Shown piece after piece: positions 26,931 through 34,849 of a stretch of DNA of 64,000 bases (its first letter is position 1; every line of letters starts with the position of its first letter). Location: positions 49,441 through 113,440 of the forward strand of contig CAJUJL010000003.1 of the NCBI GenBank assembly GCA_910586725.1, given 5' to 3'. The notes beneath the pieces are model-generated. The model was not told the origin of the DNA. It did not search any database and saw only the letters and a program-made list of their open reading frames with translations. The position numbers were made by a program, and so were the translations under genes. Source of the stretch: an uncultured Lachnospiraceae bacterium (lineage in GTDB: Bacteria > Bacillota > Clostridia > Lachnospirales > Lachnospiraceae).

Positions 26931-28871
26931 ATGAATCAGAATCTGAATGAAGCCCAGAAGAAAGCGATTATGCACTTTAACGGGCCTATGATGGCGCTTG
27001 CCGGACCAGGATCCGGCAAGACGCTCGTAATTACCAGAAGAATTGAAAATTTAATCAAAAACGAGAAGGTGGATGCGTCTCACATTCTGGTGATTACATT
27101 TACCAAATCCGCGGCAAATGAAATGAAGGAACGTTTCTTTCGCCGGATGCAAAAGGAAGCCAGACAGGTTACGTTTGGCACGTTTCACGCAGTTTTTTTT
27201 AAAATCTTAAAACATGCTTATCATTTTGAAGCTTCTAACATCATCCGGGAAGAAGAGCGCATCCGCTTTATGCAGGAAATGATCTATGCCATGAAGCTTG
27301 ACTATGAGGATGAAGCGGAATGGATCAAAGATATTTTTTCGGAAATCAGTATGGTGAAAAACAGAAGGATACGGCTTGAGAATTACTACCCGGTTCATTG
27401 CGGAAAAGACGTTTTTTCCCGGATCTTTCAGGAATATCAGAAATTTTTAAGGCAGCGCCGCAAAATAGATTTCGATGATATGCTAGTCTATACATACGAA
27501 TTGTTTGTGGAGCGGAGCGACATTTTATCCGCATGGCAAAACAAATACCGCTATATCCTGATCGATGAATTTCAGGACGTCAACCAGCTTCAGTATGAAA
27601 TTGTGCGTATGCTTGCAAATCCCCGGCAAAATCTTTTTATCGTAGGGGACGACGACCAGTCCATATACCGGTTTCGCGGCGCAAATCCGGAGATCATGCT
27701 GCATGTGCCCAGGGACTATCAGGATTTGGAGATGGTAAGCCTTGACTACAATTACCGCTGCCCCAGGGACGTGGTGCAGATGGCAGACAGATTGATCAGT
27801 CATAACAGAAAGCGGTTTCCCAAAGAAATTTCAGCCGCCAAAACACAGGGTGATTCGATTACGACGGATTTATTGGAAACACAGCAGGAGGAATATACCC
27901 GGATCGTGCAAAGAATCCGAACGAGTGATACGCCCTTGTCGCAGACGGCGGTTTTGTTTCGGACCAATACGCAGTCAAGGCTTTTAACCGAACGCCTGAT
28001 GGAGTACAACATTCCTTTTACCGTAAAAGATAAGGCGCCTGGCATCTATGAGCATTGGATCGCAAAAGATATGTTTGCTTATATTAGAATTGCTATGGGA
28101 AGCCGGAGACGAAAGGATTTTCTGATGATTATGAACCGTCCCAGGCGCTATATCAGCAGGGAGAGCCTTTCGGATGAAACCGTGGCGTTTCAGGCATGGC
28201 AGACATTTTATTCGGACCAGCCCTGGATGGAAGAGCGTATCGAAACGCTGCATAGGGATATTCTTGCGATAAGAGACATGCGTCCGTTTGCCGCAATGAA
28301 TTACATTCGCAAAGCCGTCGGTTACGATGAATTTTTAGTGGAATATGCCCGTGACCGGAAGATAGAGAAAGAAGGATTGGCGGAAATCATAGACGCGCTG
28401 CAGGAGAGCAGCAAAACGCACGCGTCTTTCCAAGAGTGGTTTGACCATATCGAACAGTATCAGCAGGAATTGGAAGCGTCCTTGAAACAGGAGAGAACAG
28501 AAAAAGAGGCCGTAACGCTGGCTACGTTTCACAGCGCAAAGGGACTGGAATTCGATGCAGTGCACATCATCGATGTGAACGAGGGAATTACGCCATATAA
28601 AAAAGCCGTTCTTCCAGCCGATATGGAGGAAGAACGGAGAATGTTCTATGTGGGAATTACCCGCGCCCGAAAAAAACTGTATCTGTATGTTTTAAAGAAA
28701 ATTAATCATCATGACGTGGAAGCATCCCGGTTTTTGACGGAGATGCTGAGTCAGTCTTCGTCAAATTCCGCTTCGTCTAACAATTCGTCAAATTTTTCTT
28801 CAACGGCTTCGAATTCTTCGTCGTCTAAAATATTTTCAAGAGACGGATTGCCTTCTTCATCTTCGAAGTAA
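26931..28871 (+). CDS. UvrD/Rep-family ATP-dependent helicase
   Basis: 646 residues of a superfamily 1A helicase: Walker A AGPGSGKT (motif I), FTKSAANEMKERF (Ia), DEFQDVNQLQY (II), GDDDQSIYRFRGA (III), TFHSAKGLEFDAV (V) and YVGITRARKKLYLY (VI). It is about 80-100 residues shorter than PcrA. It probably unwinds DNA in repair or replication restart. The last 40 residues are a Ser/Asn-rich tail encoded opposite the acidic end of the convergent DUF1292 gene; the overlap is 121 bp. Confidence 0.92.
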   Translation: MNQNLNEAQKKAIMHFNGPMMALAGPGSGKTLVITRRIENLIKNEKVDASHILVITFTKSAANEMKERFFRRMQKEARQVTFGTFHAVFFKILKHAYHFEASNIIREEERIRFMQEMIYAMKLDYEDEAEWIKDIFSEISMVKNRRIRLENYYPVHCGKDVFSRIFQEYQKFLRQRRKIDFDDMLVYTYELFVERSDILSAWQNKYRYILIDEFQDVNQLQYEIVRMLANPRQNLFIVGDDDQSIYRFRGANPEIMLHVPRDYQDLEMVSLDYNYRCPRDVVQMADRLISHNRKRFPKEISAAKTQGDSITTDLLETQQEEYTRIVQRIRTSDTPLSQTAVLFRTNTQSRLLTERLMEYNIPFTVKDKAPGIYEHWIAKDMFAYIRIAMGSRRRKDFLMIMNRPRRYISRESLSDETVAFQAWQTFYSDQPWMEERIETLHRDILAIRDMRPFAAMNYIRKAVGYDEFLVEYARDRKIEKEGLAEIIDALQESSKTHASFQEWFDHIEQYQQELEASLKQERTEKEAVTLATFHSAKGLEFDAVHIIDVNEGITPYKKAVLPADMEEERRMFYVGITRARKKLYLYVLKKINHHDVEASRFLTEMLSQSSSNSASSNNSSNFSSTASNSSSSKIFSRDGLPSSSSK

Positions 28872-29062
28872 CGATAAATGTATACGGCGCTTTCTTCCTC
28901 GTCCGGATTGGATTCGTCCGTTGGAATCAGGACGATATAATCCTGGTCATTCAACTCAAAAATTGTCAGAATTTCGCATTCTACCTGTGTTCCGTCGTCC
29001 ATATCCAATGTAACGCAGATGTCTTCGTCATCGGGTAAGAGATTATTGTTTGGATGATCCAT
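28751..29062 (-). CDS. DUF1292 acidic protein
   Basis: 103 residues from the ATG at 29062 (MDHPNNNLLPDDEDICVTL), preceded by AAAGGAAG. DUF1292 (YrzB-like) proteins are small, very acidic Firmicutes proteins of unknown function. Here the core DDGTQVECEILTIFEL and QDYIVLIPTD is followed by an Asp/Glu tail (LDDEEFEAVEEKFDELL). In many Clostridia the family sits near ruvX/alaS; here it is alone and converges with the helicase. Confidence 0.85.
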   Translation of the reverse strand: MDHPNNNLLPDDEDICVTLDMDDGTQVECEILTIFELNDQDYIVLIPTDESNPDEEESAVYIYRYFEDEEGNPSLENILDDEEFEAVEEKFDELLDEAEFDED

Positions 29063-29097
29063 AGCATTCTTCCTTTCTTGTCTTAAGATTTCATGCA

Positions 29098-29126
29098 ATT
29101 ATATAATAGTTTGGACAAATATGCAA
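29098..29126 (-). promoter_or_regulatory. Promoter of the DUF1292 gene
   Basis: On the minus strand, TTGCAT (29121-29126) and TATAAT (29098-29103) have a 17-bp spacer. The start codon is about 36 bp downstream. Confidence 0.7.
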
Positions 29127-29164
29127 TAAGAGGAGAAAAAAGATATACAAAAGAGCCAGAAAAA

Positions 29165-29173
29165 TGTTATAAT
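29165..29173 (+). promoter_or_regulatory. Extended -10 upstream of the GH13-like gene
   Basis: TGTTATAAT (TGn plus TATAAT) is a strong extended -10 about 45 bp before the start codon. No good -35 is seen at the expected distance, which an extended -10 can tolerate. Confidence 0.5.
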
Positions 29174-29218
29174 AATGAAGTATTACTTGCTTAGTTTAGG
29201 ATGAAAAGGTGAAAAAAC

Positions 29219-31075
29219 ATGAAAATTGATTTGAAAAGAGGCGATTTCTCTCAATTAGGGGCAATCAAAGGAAGAACCTGGGCAAATTTCTGTATGGTAT
29301 GCAGAAAAGAGTCGGAATGTAAAGTGCTGGTCTATCAGAAAGATCAGGTAAGATGCACGGAAGAAATCATCGTACCAAAAGAATATTCCATGGGAAACAT
29401 TCGGTCGGTACATGTAGAAGGATTGGATTTGGGAGAGTACGATTACAATTTTTGGATTGATGGAAAGATCACATTGGATCCATATGCAAGAAGAATTGTA
29501 GGCCGAGAAACATGGGCTGACTTAAGCCGTTCACCAAAACAGACGCTTCGATGCCGTTATGAAGAAAATCGTTTTTCCTGGAGAGGCGAACGAAGAGTGG
29601 AAATACCAAGAAAAGATATGGTGATTTATAAGCTTCATATCAGAGGATTTACGATGGGACTGCCGGAAGATGTGCCGGAACGGGGAACGTTTCGCGCTCT
29701 GGCCAGAAAACTTGCTTATTTAAAATCTATGGGCATTACGACGATCGAACTGATGCCGGTATATGAGTTTGAGGAAGTTCTGATAAAAGAAAGGGAAGAG
29801 ATTCCCCAATATATAAAATGGAAATCAAAAAAGAAAGATAAGATTCAGAAACCAAAGGAGAAAACAGAGTATACTATTAATTACTGGGGATATGGCGCCG
29901 GAATGTATTTCGCGCCGAAAGCGTCTTATGCAGCCGGGGAATCTCCGGGAACGGAATTAAAAGAATGCATTCTGCAAATGCACAAAAAGGGCATGGAATG
30001 TATTTTGGAGATGGATTTTGCAGATCATATGCCTAAGATGAGGATTCTGGAGATTCTTCATTATTGGGTGAGGGAATACCATGTGGACGGATTTCATTTG
30101 CAGGGAAATAACATTCCCATGGAGTTACTGCTGGAAGATCCTTTCTTAGGGAGGACTAAGCTGTTTTACCGGGGGATGGAGGAAGGCATGATACCGGAAG
30201 CGGAAGCGCAGTATCCGAGGGCTTTTTTGTATGCGGATGAATTCCTCTATCCATGCAGAAAACTTGCCAGCGGCGTCAACAGCAGCATGTGGGATCTTGC
30301 GGATCAGATGAAGAAACAGAATGCGCGGCTGGGATACGTGAATTATATTGCCGATAACAATGGATTTACATTAAAAGATATGTTTACATACGGGCAGAAG
30401 CGCAATCAGATAAACGGAGAAGATTATGCGGACGGCCCTACATGGAATTTCAGTATGAACTGCGGCGTAGAAGGCGAGACAACCAGCCGGAATGTCCAGA
30501 AGATACGAGACCGCCGGATGAAGAACGCGGCTGCAATGCTGTTTTTGGCGCAGGGAGCGCCTATGCTGATGGCGGGAGACGAGGACTGCAATACACAGCA
30601 GGGAAATAACAATGCGTATTGCCAGGATAATGAAATCGGCTGGAAAGACTGGAAGCAGAGCAGACCGGCGAAAGAGTTTTTGAAATATATCAAAAAGCTG
30701 ATTGCTTTTCGAAAAGAACATGAAGTTCTGCGTATGGAACAGCCCATGCAGCTTCTGGATACCAAATCGTACGGCTACCCGGATCTGTCTTACCATGAAG
30801 AATCGGCATGGATTTCTTCGGGATTTTTCAGCAGGGAAGCGCTTGGCATACTCTATTGCGGGAAATATGCCAATGAGGCGGAGGACGTCTATCTGGGATT
30901 TAATTTCTCGGATTTTCACAGAAATCTTGCGCTTCCAAAACAGAACCGCAAAAGGAAGTGGTATCTGCTGATGGATACCGGGATGAAAAACGCGTTCCTG
31001 ACGGAACCGGAGGAGCTGCTTGAGCCGGGATATACATTAGAAGCGCAGAGCGTTTGTATCATAATAGGAAAATAG
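29219..31075 (+). CDS. GlgX-like GH13 protein lacking key catalytic residues
   Basis: 618 residues. An N-terminal CBM48-like beta domain (about 1-95, LGEYDYNFWIDGKITLDPYAR) precedes an alpha-amylase barrel most like glycogen-debranching or isoamylase enzymes (GFTLKDMFTYGQKRNQ, QQGNNNAYCQDNEIGW). The catalytic positions are changed. The region II nucleophile Asp (GFRFD in active enzymes) is Gln295 in VDGFHLQGNN, and the region IV HD pair is Asn380-Asn381 in IADNNGFT. A Glu341 (YADEF) may keep the acid position. It therefore looks like a non-hydrolytic glycan-binding or regulatory pseudoenzyme. glgA lies 11 kb downstream. Confidence 0.8.
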   Translation: MKIDLKRGDFSQLGAIKGRTWANFCMVCRKESECKVLVYQKDQVRCTEEIIVPKEYSMGNIRSVHVEGLDLGEYDYNFWIDGKITLDPYARRIVGRETWADLSRSPKQTLRCRYEENRFSWRGERRVEIPRKDMVIYKLHIRGFTMGLPEDVPERGTFRALARKLAYLKSMGITTIELMPVYEFEEVLIKEREEIPQYIKWKSKKKDKIQKPKEKTEYTINYWGYGAGMYFAPKASYAAGESPGTELKECILQMHKKGMECILEMDFADHMPKMRILEILHYWVREYHVDGFHLQGNNIPMELLLEDPFLGRTKLFYRGMEEGMIPEAEAQYPRAFLYADEFLYPCRKLASGVNSSMWDLADQMKKQNARLGYVNYIADNNGFTLKDMFTYGQKRNQINGEDYADGPTWNFSMNCGVEGETTSRNVQKIRDRRMKNAAAMLFLAQGAPMLMAGDEDCNTQQGNNNAYCQDNEIGWKDWKQSRPAKEFLKYIKKLIAFRKEHEVLRMEQPMQLLDTKSYGYPDLSYHEESAWISSGFFSREALGILYCGKYANEAEDVYLGFNFSDFHRNLALPKQNRKRKWYLLMDTGMKNAFLTEPEELLEPGYTLEAQSVCIIIGK

Positions 31076-31090
31076 AGGGTAAAGACAGGT

Positions 31091-31642
31091 ATGAAAGCGT
31101 GGCAGCATTTAAAGACGATTTTACGCCATAAGAAAATGGTGCGCAGAGGATGCTTTAAAGTGGGTTTGTATCGTCAGGGAATTATGCATGACTGGTCGAA
31201 ATATTCGCCGGTGGAGTTTCTGGTGGGATGCCGGTACTATCAAGGCACCAAAAGCCCCAACAATGCGGAGCGCGCCGACAAAGGCTATTCTTCAGCATGG
31301 CTTCATCATAAAGGGCGCAATAAACACCATCTGGAATACTGGATTGATTATTCCGCAGAAAGCGGCCGGATGGAAGGGATGCGCATGCCGGTAAACTATG
31401 TGGTGGAAATGTTTATTGACAGGGTTTGCGCTTCCAAAAATTATCAGAAAGAAAACTATACGGATCGAAGCCCTCTGGAATATTTTAACCAGCACGGCGA
31501 CGGGCATTACATGATACACGAAGAGACGCAGAAGCTGTTGGAGCGGCTTTTGCATATGCTTGCCGAAGAGGGCGAGGAAAACGTTTATCGTTATATTAAA
31601 ACAGAAATATTAAAAAACAGAAAGAAGGATTATCGATGTTAA
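31091..31642 (+). CDS. DUF5662 family protein
   Basis: 183 residues: HLKTILRHKKMVRRGCFKVGLYRQGIMHDWSKYSPVEF, SSAWLHHKGRNKHHLEYW and an Ala/Glu-rich helical end. The His/Asp residues (HDWSKYS, HHKGRNKHH) are spaced like a metal-dependent HD-type hydrolase, but no activity is known. It starts 15 bp after the GH13-like gene and overlaps trpS by 7 bp, so all three are likely one transcript. Confidence 0.75.
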   Translation: MKAWQHLKTILRHKKMVRRGCFKVGLYRQGIMHDWSKYSPVEFLVGCRYYQGTKSPNNAERADKGYSSAWLHHKGRNKHHLEYWIDYSAESGRMEGMRMPVNYVVEMFIDRVCASKNYQKENYTDRSPLEYFNQHGDGHYMIHEETQKLLERLLHMLAEEGEENVYRYIKTEILKNRKKDYRC

Positions 31643-32643
31643 ACGGCAGGAAAACATTATACAGCGGGATGCAGGCGACCGGAACCCTTACGCTTGGAAA
31701 TTATCTTGGAGCGCTGAAAAACTGGGTGAATTTGAATGAAGAGTACGAATGCATTTACGGCGTTATGGATTTGCATTCGCTCACGGTCAGACAGACTCCG
31801 GCGGAATTTCGTAAAAACGCAAGATCGCTGTATGCATTATATGTTGCGGCAGGTTTGGATCCGGAGAAAAACTGTATTTACTATCAGTCCCATGTTTCCG
31901 GCCATGCGGAATTAAGCTGGATATTAAGCTGTTTTACGTATATGGGGGAATTGAACCGGATGACGCAGTTTAAAGACAAATCTTCCCGTCATGCGGATAA
32001 TATCAATGCGGGATTGTATACGTATCCTGTACTGATGGCTTCCGACATCCTGCTTTATCAGGCGGATCTTGTTCCGGTCGGACAGGATCAGAAACAGCAT
32101 TTGGAGATTACAAGGGATATTGCCCAGCGTTTCAATGCGTTGTACGGAGACGTGTTTACCGTTCCGGAGGCCTATATTCCAAAAGCGGGCGCAAAAATCA
32201 TGAGTCTTTCGGACCCGCAGAAAAAAATGTCCAAGTCGGATGAAAACGCAAACGCCACCATCCTTCTTTTAGACGACAGAGACAGCATTATCCGCAAATT
32301 CAAACGGGCTGTGACAGATTCGGATACCGTAGTGCGCTACGCCGAAGAAAAACCGGGAATCCGCAATTTAATGGATATTTACAGTTGTGTTACCGGCAAA
32401 GATTATAGCGCGATCGAACAGGAATTTGAAGGACGCGGATACGGAGAATTCAAACTGGCGGTCGGAGAGGCCGTCGCAGACGAATTGTCTCCCTTGCAGA
32501 AGCATTACGCATCGTTGATTGAAGATAAGGCGTATCTGGATTCCATGATCAAAATGAACGATGAAAAAGCGGCGTATTACGCGGCGAAAACACTGCGCAA
32601 GGTGCAGAAAAAGGTCGGGCTTACCGAACGGATTCGGGCATAA
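31636..32643 (+). CDS. trpS: Tryptophanyl-tRNA synthetase
   Basis: 335 residues, the usual bacterial TrpRS length. It is a class I synthetase with an N-terminal TGTLTLGNYLGAL (HIGH-like TLGN) and KKMSKSDEN for the KMSKS loop. It activates Trp and charges tRNA-Trp in the cytoplasm. Its start overlaps the DUF5662 stop. No T-box leader is seen, because the start lies inside the upstream gene. Confidence 0.96.
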   Translation: MLNGRKTLYSGMQATGTLTLGNYLGALKNWVNLNEEYECIYGVMDLHSLTVRQTPAEFRKNARSLYALYVAAGLDPEKNCIYYQSHVSGHAELSWILSCFTYMGELNRMTQFKDKSSRHADNINAGLYTYPVLMASDILLYQADLVPVGQDQKQHLEITRDIAQRFNALYGDVFTVPEAYIPKAGAKIMSLSDPQKKMSKSDENANATILLLDDRDSIIRKFKRAVTDSDTVVRYAEEKPGIRNLMDIYSCVTGKDYSAIEQEFEGRGYGEFKLAVGEAVADELSPLQKHYASLIEDKAYLDSMIKMNDEKAAYYAAKTLRKVQKKVGLTERIRA

Positions 32644-32653
32644 AATAAAAATG

Positions 32654-32680
32654 GGCGGAAAGCCGTTGGGCTTTTCCGCC
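32654..32680 (+). terminator. Terminator after trpS
   Basis: A strong hairpin pairs GGCGGAAAGCC with GGCTTTTCCGCC around a 4-nt loop, followed by TTTGTT. Confidence 0.7.
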
Positions 32681-32737
32681 TTTGTTATCGCCGCAGGAGT
32701 TGGCATAGCAGATATTCCGATATGGGAAACTGCGGGC

Positions 32738-32766
32738 TTGATTTCTCAAAAGACTTATAGTATATT
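32738..32766 (+). promoter_or_regulatory. Possible plsX promoter
   Basis: TTGATT (32738-32743) and TATATT (32761-32766) have a 17-bp spacer and lie about 40 bp before the plsX start. Confidence 0.45.
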
Positions 32767-32808
32767 TCTTTATAGCCGTTTAACCAGTTTCAAACAGGAG
32801 GATTAAAA

Positions 32809-33825
32809 ATGCAAAAGGGTATTAAAGTCGCACTGGATGCCATGGGCGGTGACCATGCGCCGCAGGAGATTGTAAAAGGCGCGGTGGACGCGGTCAATGC
32901 GAATCAAAACATACATGTTTTTCTGGTAGGGCAAAAAGACAAAGTGGAGCGTGAGTTGAAACAATATTCATACCCTTTGGAGCAGATTTCCATTGTGGAT
33001 GCGGAGGAAGTAATTGAGACGGCTGAGCCGCCGGTTATGGCGATCCGTAAGAAAAAGAAGTCATCGATTGTGCTTGGCATGAATATGGTTAAACAAAAAG
33101 AAGCGGATGCATTTGTTTCGGCAGGAAGCTCAGGGGCCGTGCTGGTAGGGGGACAGGTGATTGTCGGCAGGATCAAAGGCATCGAAAGGCCGCCGTTAGC
33201 CCCGCTCATTCCAACGGAAAAAGGGGTGTCCCTGTTAATAGACTGCGGCGCGAATGTAGATGCAAGACCGTCTCACCTTGTGCAGTTTGCCAAAATAGGT
33301 TCTATTTACATGAAGCATGTAGTTGGAATTGAAAATCCCAAAGTTGCAATCGTCAATATCGGGGCCGAAGAAGAGAAGGGCAACGCACTCGTCAAAGAGA
33401 CGTTTCCTTTATTAAAGGAATGTGAAGATATAAATTTTACCGGCAGCATTGAGGCAAGAGAAATTCCGCATGGAGAAGCGGATGTTATCGTCTGTGAAGC
33501 TTTTACCGGAAATGTGATTCTGAAATTATACGAAGGGCTTAGCAGTACGCTGCTTGGCGTGGTGAAGCGGGGGTTGATGAGCAGTCTGCGAAGTAAAATC
33601 GGAGCGCTCCTCATTAAGCCCGCTTTGAAAGAAACTCTGAAATCATTTGATGCTTCTGTCTATGGGGGAGCGCCTTTGCTGGGGCTTACGGGTCTTGTGG
33701 TCAAGACGCATGGAAGTTCCGGGGCGACTGAGATCAGGAATGCAATTCTTCAGTGTTTAACCTTCAAAGAACAGGAAATCAATGAAAAAATAAAAAATAA
33801 TATCAACAGCTCTGGCCAAGGGTGA
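32809..33825 (+). CDS. plsX: Phosphate acyltransferase PlsX
   Basis: 338 residues. PlsX converts acyl-ACP to acyl-phosphate, the first step of the PlsX/PlsY phospholipid pathway, at the membrane surface. KVALDAMGGDHAP at the N-terminus, SSGAVLVGG and GGAPLLGLTGLVVKTHGSS near the C-terminus are family hallmarks. It has an AGGAGG RBS and is followed by acpP, the carrier of its substrate. Confidence 0.97.
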   Translation: MQKGIKVALDAMGGDHAPQEIVKGAVDAVNANQNIHVFLVGQKDKVERELKQYSYPLEQISIVDAEEVIETAEPPVMAIRKKKKSSIVLGMNMVKQKEADAFVSAGSSGAVLVGGQVIVGRIKGIERPPLAPLIPTEKGVSLLIDCGANVDARPSHLVQFAKIGSIYMKHVVGIENPKVAIVNIGAEEEKGNALVKETFPLLKECEDINFTGSIEAREIPHGEADVIVCEAFTGNVILKLYEGLSSTLLGVVKRGLMSSLRSKIGALLIKPALKETLKSFDASVYGGAPLLGLTGLVVKTHGSSGATEIRNAILQCLTFKEQEINEKIKNNINSSGQG

Positions 33826-33846
33826 GGAGTAGAAAGGAAGCAGGAT

Positions 33847-34077
33847 ATGGAGTTTGAAAAACTAAAACACATTATTGCAGACGTGTTAAACGTGGATGAA
33901 GAGGAAATTACAATGGAGACGACATTTGTAGACGATCTCGGCGCAGATTCTCTGGATATTTTTCAGATTGTAATGGGGATTGAAGAAGAGTTTGATATTG
34001 AAATTGCAAACGAAGAAGTGGAGAAAATTGCGACAGTTGCAGATGCGGTAGAAAGAATCAAGACAGCTTTAAACTAG
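33847..34077 (+). CDS. acpP: Acyl carrier protein
   Basis: 76 acidic residues. Ser35 in LGADSLDIFQ (DSL motif) is the 4'-phosphopantetheine attachment site. It carries growing fatty acyl chains and donates acyl groups to PlsX. It is 21 bp after plsX and is followed by a hairpin that may reduce read-through into rnc. Confidence 0.97.
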   Translation: MEFEKLKHIIADVLNVDEEEITMETTFVDDLGADSLDIFQIVMGIEEEFDIEIANEEVEKIATVADAVERIKTALN

Positions 34078-34080
34078 CAA

Positions 34081-34104
34081 AAAGCCCTTGTGAAACAGGG
34101 CTTT
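34081..34104 (+). terminator. Terminator or attenuator between acpP and rnc
   Basis: The stem AAAGCCCT with AGGGCTTT is followed by TTTTCTAT. rnc begins 27 bp later without a clear promoter of its own, so partial read-through is likely. Confidence 0.6.
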
Positions 34105-34130
34105 TTCTATATCATCAGGAGACATGATTT

Positions 34131-34835
34131 ATGAATAAACAGGAAGAATTTCAAAAGATCATCGGTTACCGGTTTCAGAACGAAAAATTATTGAAACAGG
34201 CTTTAACCCACAGTTCCTATGCGAATGAAAAGCATATGAAAGATATGGATAACGAGCGTCTGGAATTTTTAGGGGACGCGGTACTGGAATTAATAACCAG
34301 TGAATTTTTATTTCAGAATTACCCAAAGCTTTCAGAAGGCGATCTGACAAAGATGCGCGCGAGTCTGGTATGCGAGCCGACATTGGCGGCGTGCACGTTA
34401 CAGATCAGGCTGGGAGAATTTGTCTATTTGGGCAAAGGAGAAGAACTGACGGGAGGACGTGAAAGGAAATCCATTTTGTCGGATGCTTTGGAAGCGGTGA
34501 TCGGAGCAATTTATCTGGATGGTGGTTTTACTAATGCAAAAGAGTTTGTGTTCCGATTTATTCTTACCGATATTGAGCACAAACAGCTCTTTTTTGATAG
34601 CAAGACTATCCTGCAGGAGTTCGTTCAGGGAAATTGCACGGAAATGTTAAATTACCGATTGCTGGAAGAATCGGGACCGGACCACAATAAAAACTTTACC
34701 GTGGAAGTGAGAATTGGCGAAAAAGCAATTGCAACCGGATTCGGCCATACCAAAAAAGCCGCGGAACAGGAGGCGGCTTATCAGGCGCTGCTGTTACTAA
34801 AACCGGATGGCAAAGGAAGTTCGGTATCCGGATAA
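34131..34835 (+). CDS. rnc: Ribonuclease III
   Basis: 234 residues. RNase III cuts double-stranded RNA in rRNA precursors and regulatory duplexes. The catalytic signature NERLEFLGDAVLEL with the later Asp/Glu pair (LSDALEAVIGAIYLDGG) is intact. A C-terminal dsRNA-binding domain spans about 155-225 (GFGHTKKAAEQEAAYQALL). The order acpP-rnc-smc-ftsY is conserved in Firmicutes. Confidence 0.97.
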   Translation: MNKQEEFQKIIGYRFQNEKLLKQALTHSSYANEKHMKDMDNERLEFLGDAVLELITSEFLFQNYPKLSEGDLTKMRASLVCEPTLAACTLQIRLGEFVYLGKGEELTGGRERKSILSDALEAVIGAIYLDGGFTNAKEFVFRFILTDIEHKQLFFDSKTILQEFVQGNCTEMLNYRLLEESGPDHNKNFTVEVRIGEKAIATGFGHTKKAAEQEAAYQALLLLKPDGKGSSVSG

Positions 34836-34849
34836 ATTCAGGGGGAATT

